Part shown: piece by piece, positions 5,626 to 5,686 of the stretch
Numbering within the stretch: the stretch's first letter is position 1
How the letters are laid out: each line of letters opens with the position of its first letter
Assembly: GCA_020059785.1 (NCBI GenBank)
Contig: JAGVBL010000267.1
Location: 1 to 5,686, forward strand
DNA from: Ignavibacteriales bacterium
GTDB lineage: Bacteria; Bacteroidota; Ignavibacteria; Ignavibacteriales; Melioribacteraceae
Direction of reading: 5' to 3'
DNA length: 5,686 nucleotides
Translations under genes and position numbers: made by a program
The notes under the pieces: generated by a model
The model's database searches: none
Told to the model about the DNA's origin: nothing
The model's input: only the letters and a program-made list of their open reading frames with translations

Positions 5626-5686
5626 ATGCGAGAATCGCCCAAATTCGATGTTTTTTGTTTGCGATGTCATACTAATCACCCAACAA
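5626..5686 (+). CDS. Possible start of a plus-strand gene, unrecognised (runs off right edge)
   Basis: ATG at 5626 opens a frame with no stop to the window end: 20 codons reading MRESPKFDVFCLRCHTNHPT. AAGGAGG (5611-5617) stands 8 nt ahead, the strongest ribosome-binding site in the window. I recognise no family; the fragment has a CxxC (residues 11-14) but is too short to interpret. It would be transcribed away from the minus-strand operon. The caveat is that the Shine-Dalgarno sequence is one arm of a palindrome and could be a repeat by origin, and a 20-codon open frame is not evidence on its own. Confidence 0.3.
   Translation, partial: MRESPKFDVFCLRCHTNHPT

Overview
The window is about 5.7 kb of AT-rich bacterial DNA. 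It carries a tightly packed, co-directional cluster of five genes on the minus strand, so the genes are transcribed from right to left. The protein families, the short gaps, the signal peptides ending in A-Q and the presence of real Shine-Dalgarno sequences (AGGGGA, AAAGGA, GAGG) fit a saccharolytic member of the Bacteroidota/Chlorobi/Ignavibacteria group. Ignavibacteria-like is my best guess, because typical Bacteroidia rarely use Shine-Dalgarno sites. This is an inference from style, not a database match.

In transcription order the layout is: a sigma70-like promoter with an overlapping palindromic operator (about 5306-5346); a TetR/AcrR-type regulator (5292-4693); a serine racemase/threonine dehydratase-type PLP enzyme (4630-3674); an exported GH63/mannosylglycerate-hydrolase-like (alpha/alpha)6 glycosidase (3651-1576); an exported alpha/beta-hydrolase esterase of the acetyl/feruloyl-xylan-esterase type (1525-614); and the N-terminal 197 codons of an exported GH3 beta-glycosidase, probably xylosidase-like, that runs off the left edge (591-1). 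The gaps are 62, 22, 50 and 22 nt, which suggests one operon. The last three genes look like a small hemicellulose or oligosaccharide degradation set (debranching esterase, alpha-type glycosidase, beta-xylosidase/glucosidase). The first two look like a self-regulated amino-acid enzyme module placed in front of it.

Three kinds of small repeat decorate the cluster. A 7-bp tandem repeat sits in frame inside the GH63-like gene, exactly at the junction of its two domains. A 10-bp-period CTCTGTG repeat fills the 50-nt gap between the GH63-like gene and the esterase and supplies the stop codon of the former. A related CTCTGCG repeat, arranged as a 75-bp imperfect inverted repeat, lies in the gene-free stretch upstream of the regulator. 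The right edge (5626 onwards, plus strand) may hold the first 20 codons of another gene behind a very strong ribosome-binding site, but this is uncertain. I see no CRISPR array, RNA gene, insertion sequence or defence system. The genes are of known families, and the interesting material is in the repeats, the promoter/operator and the unusual gene combination.
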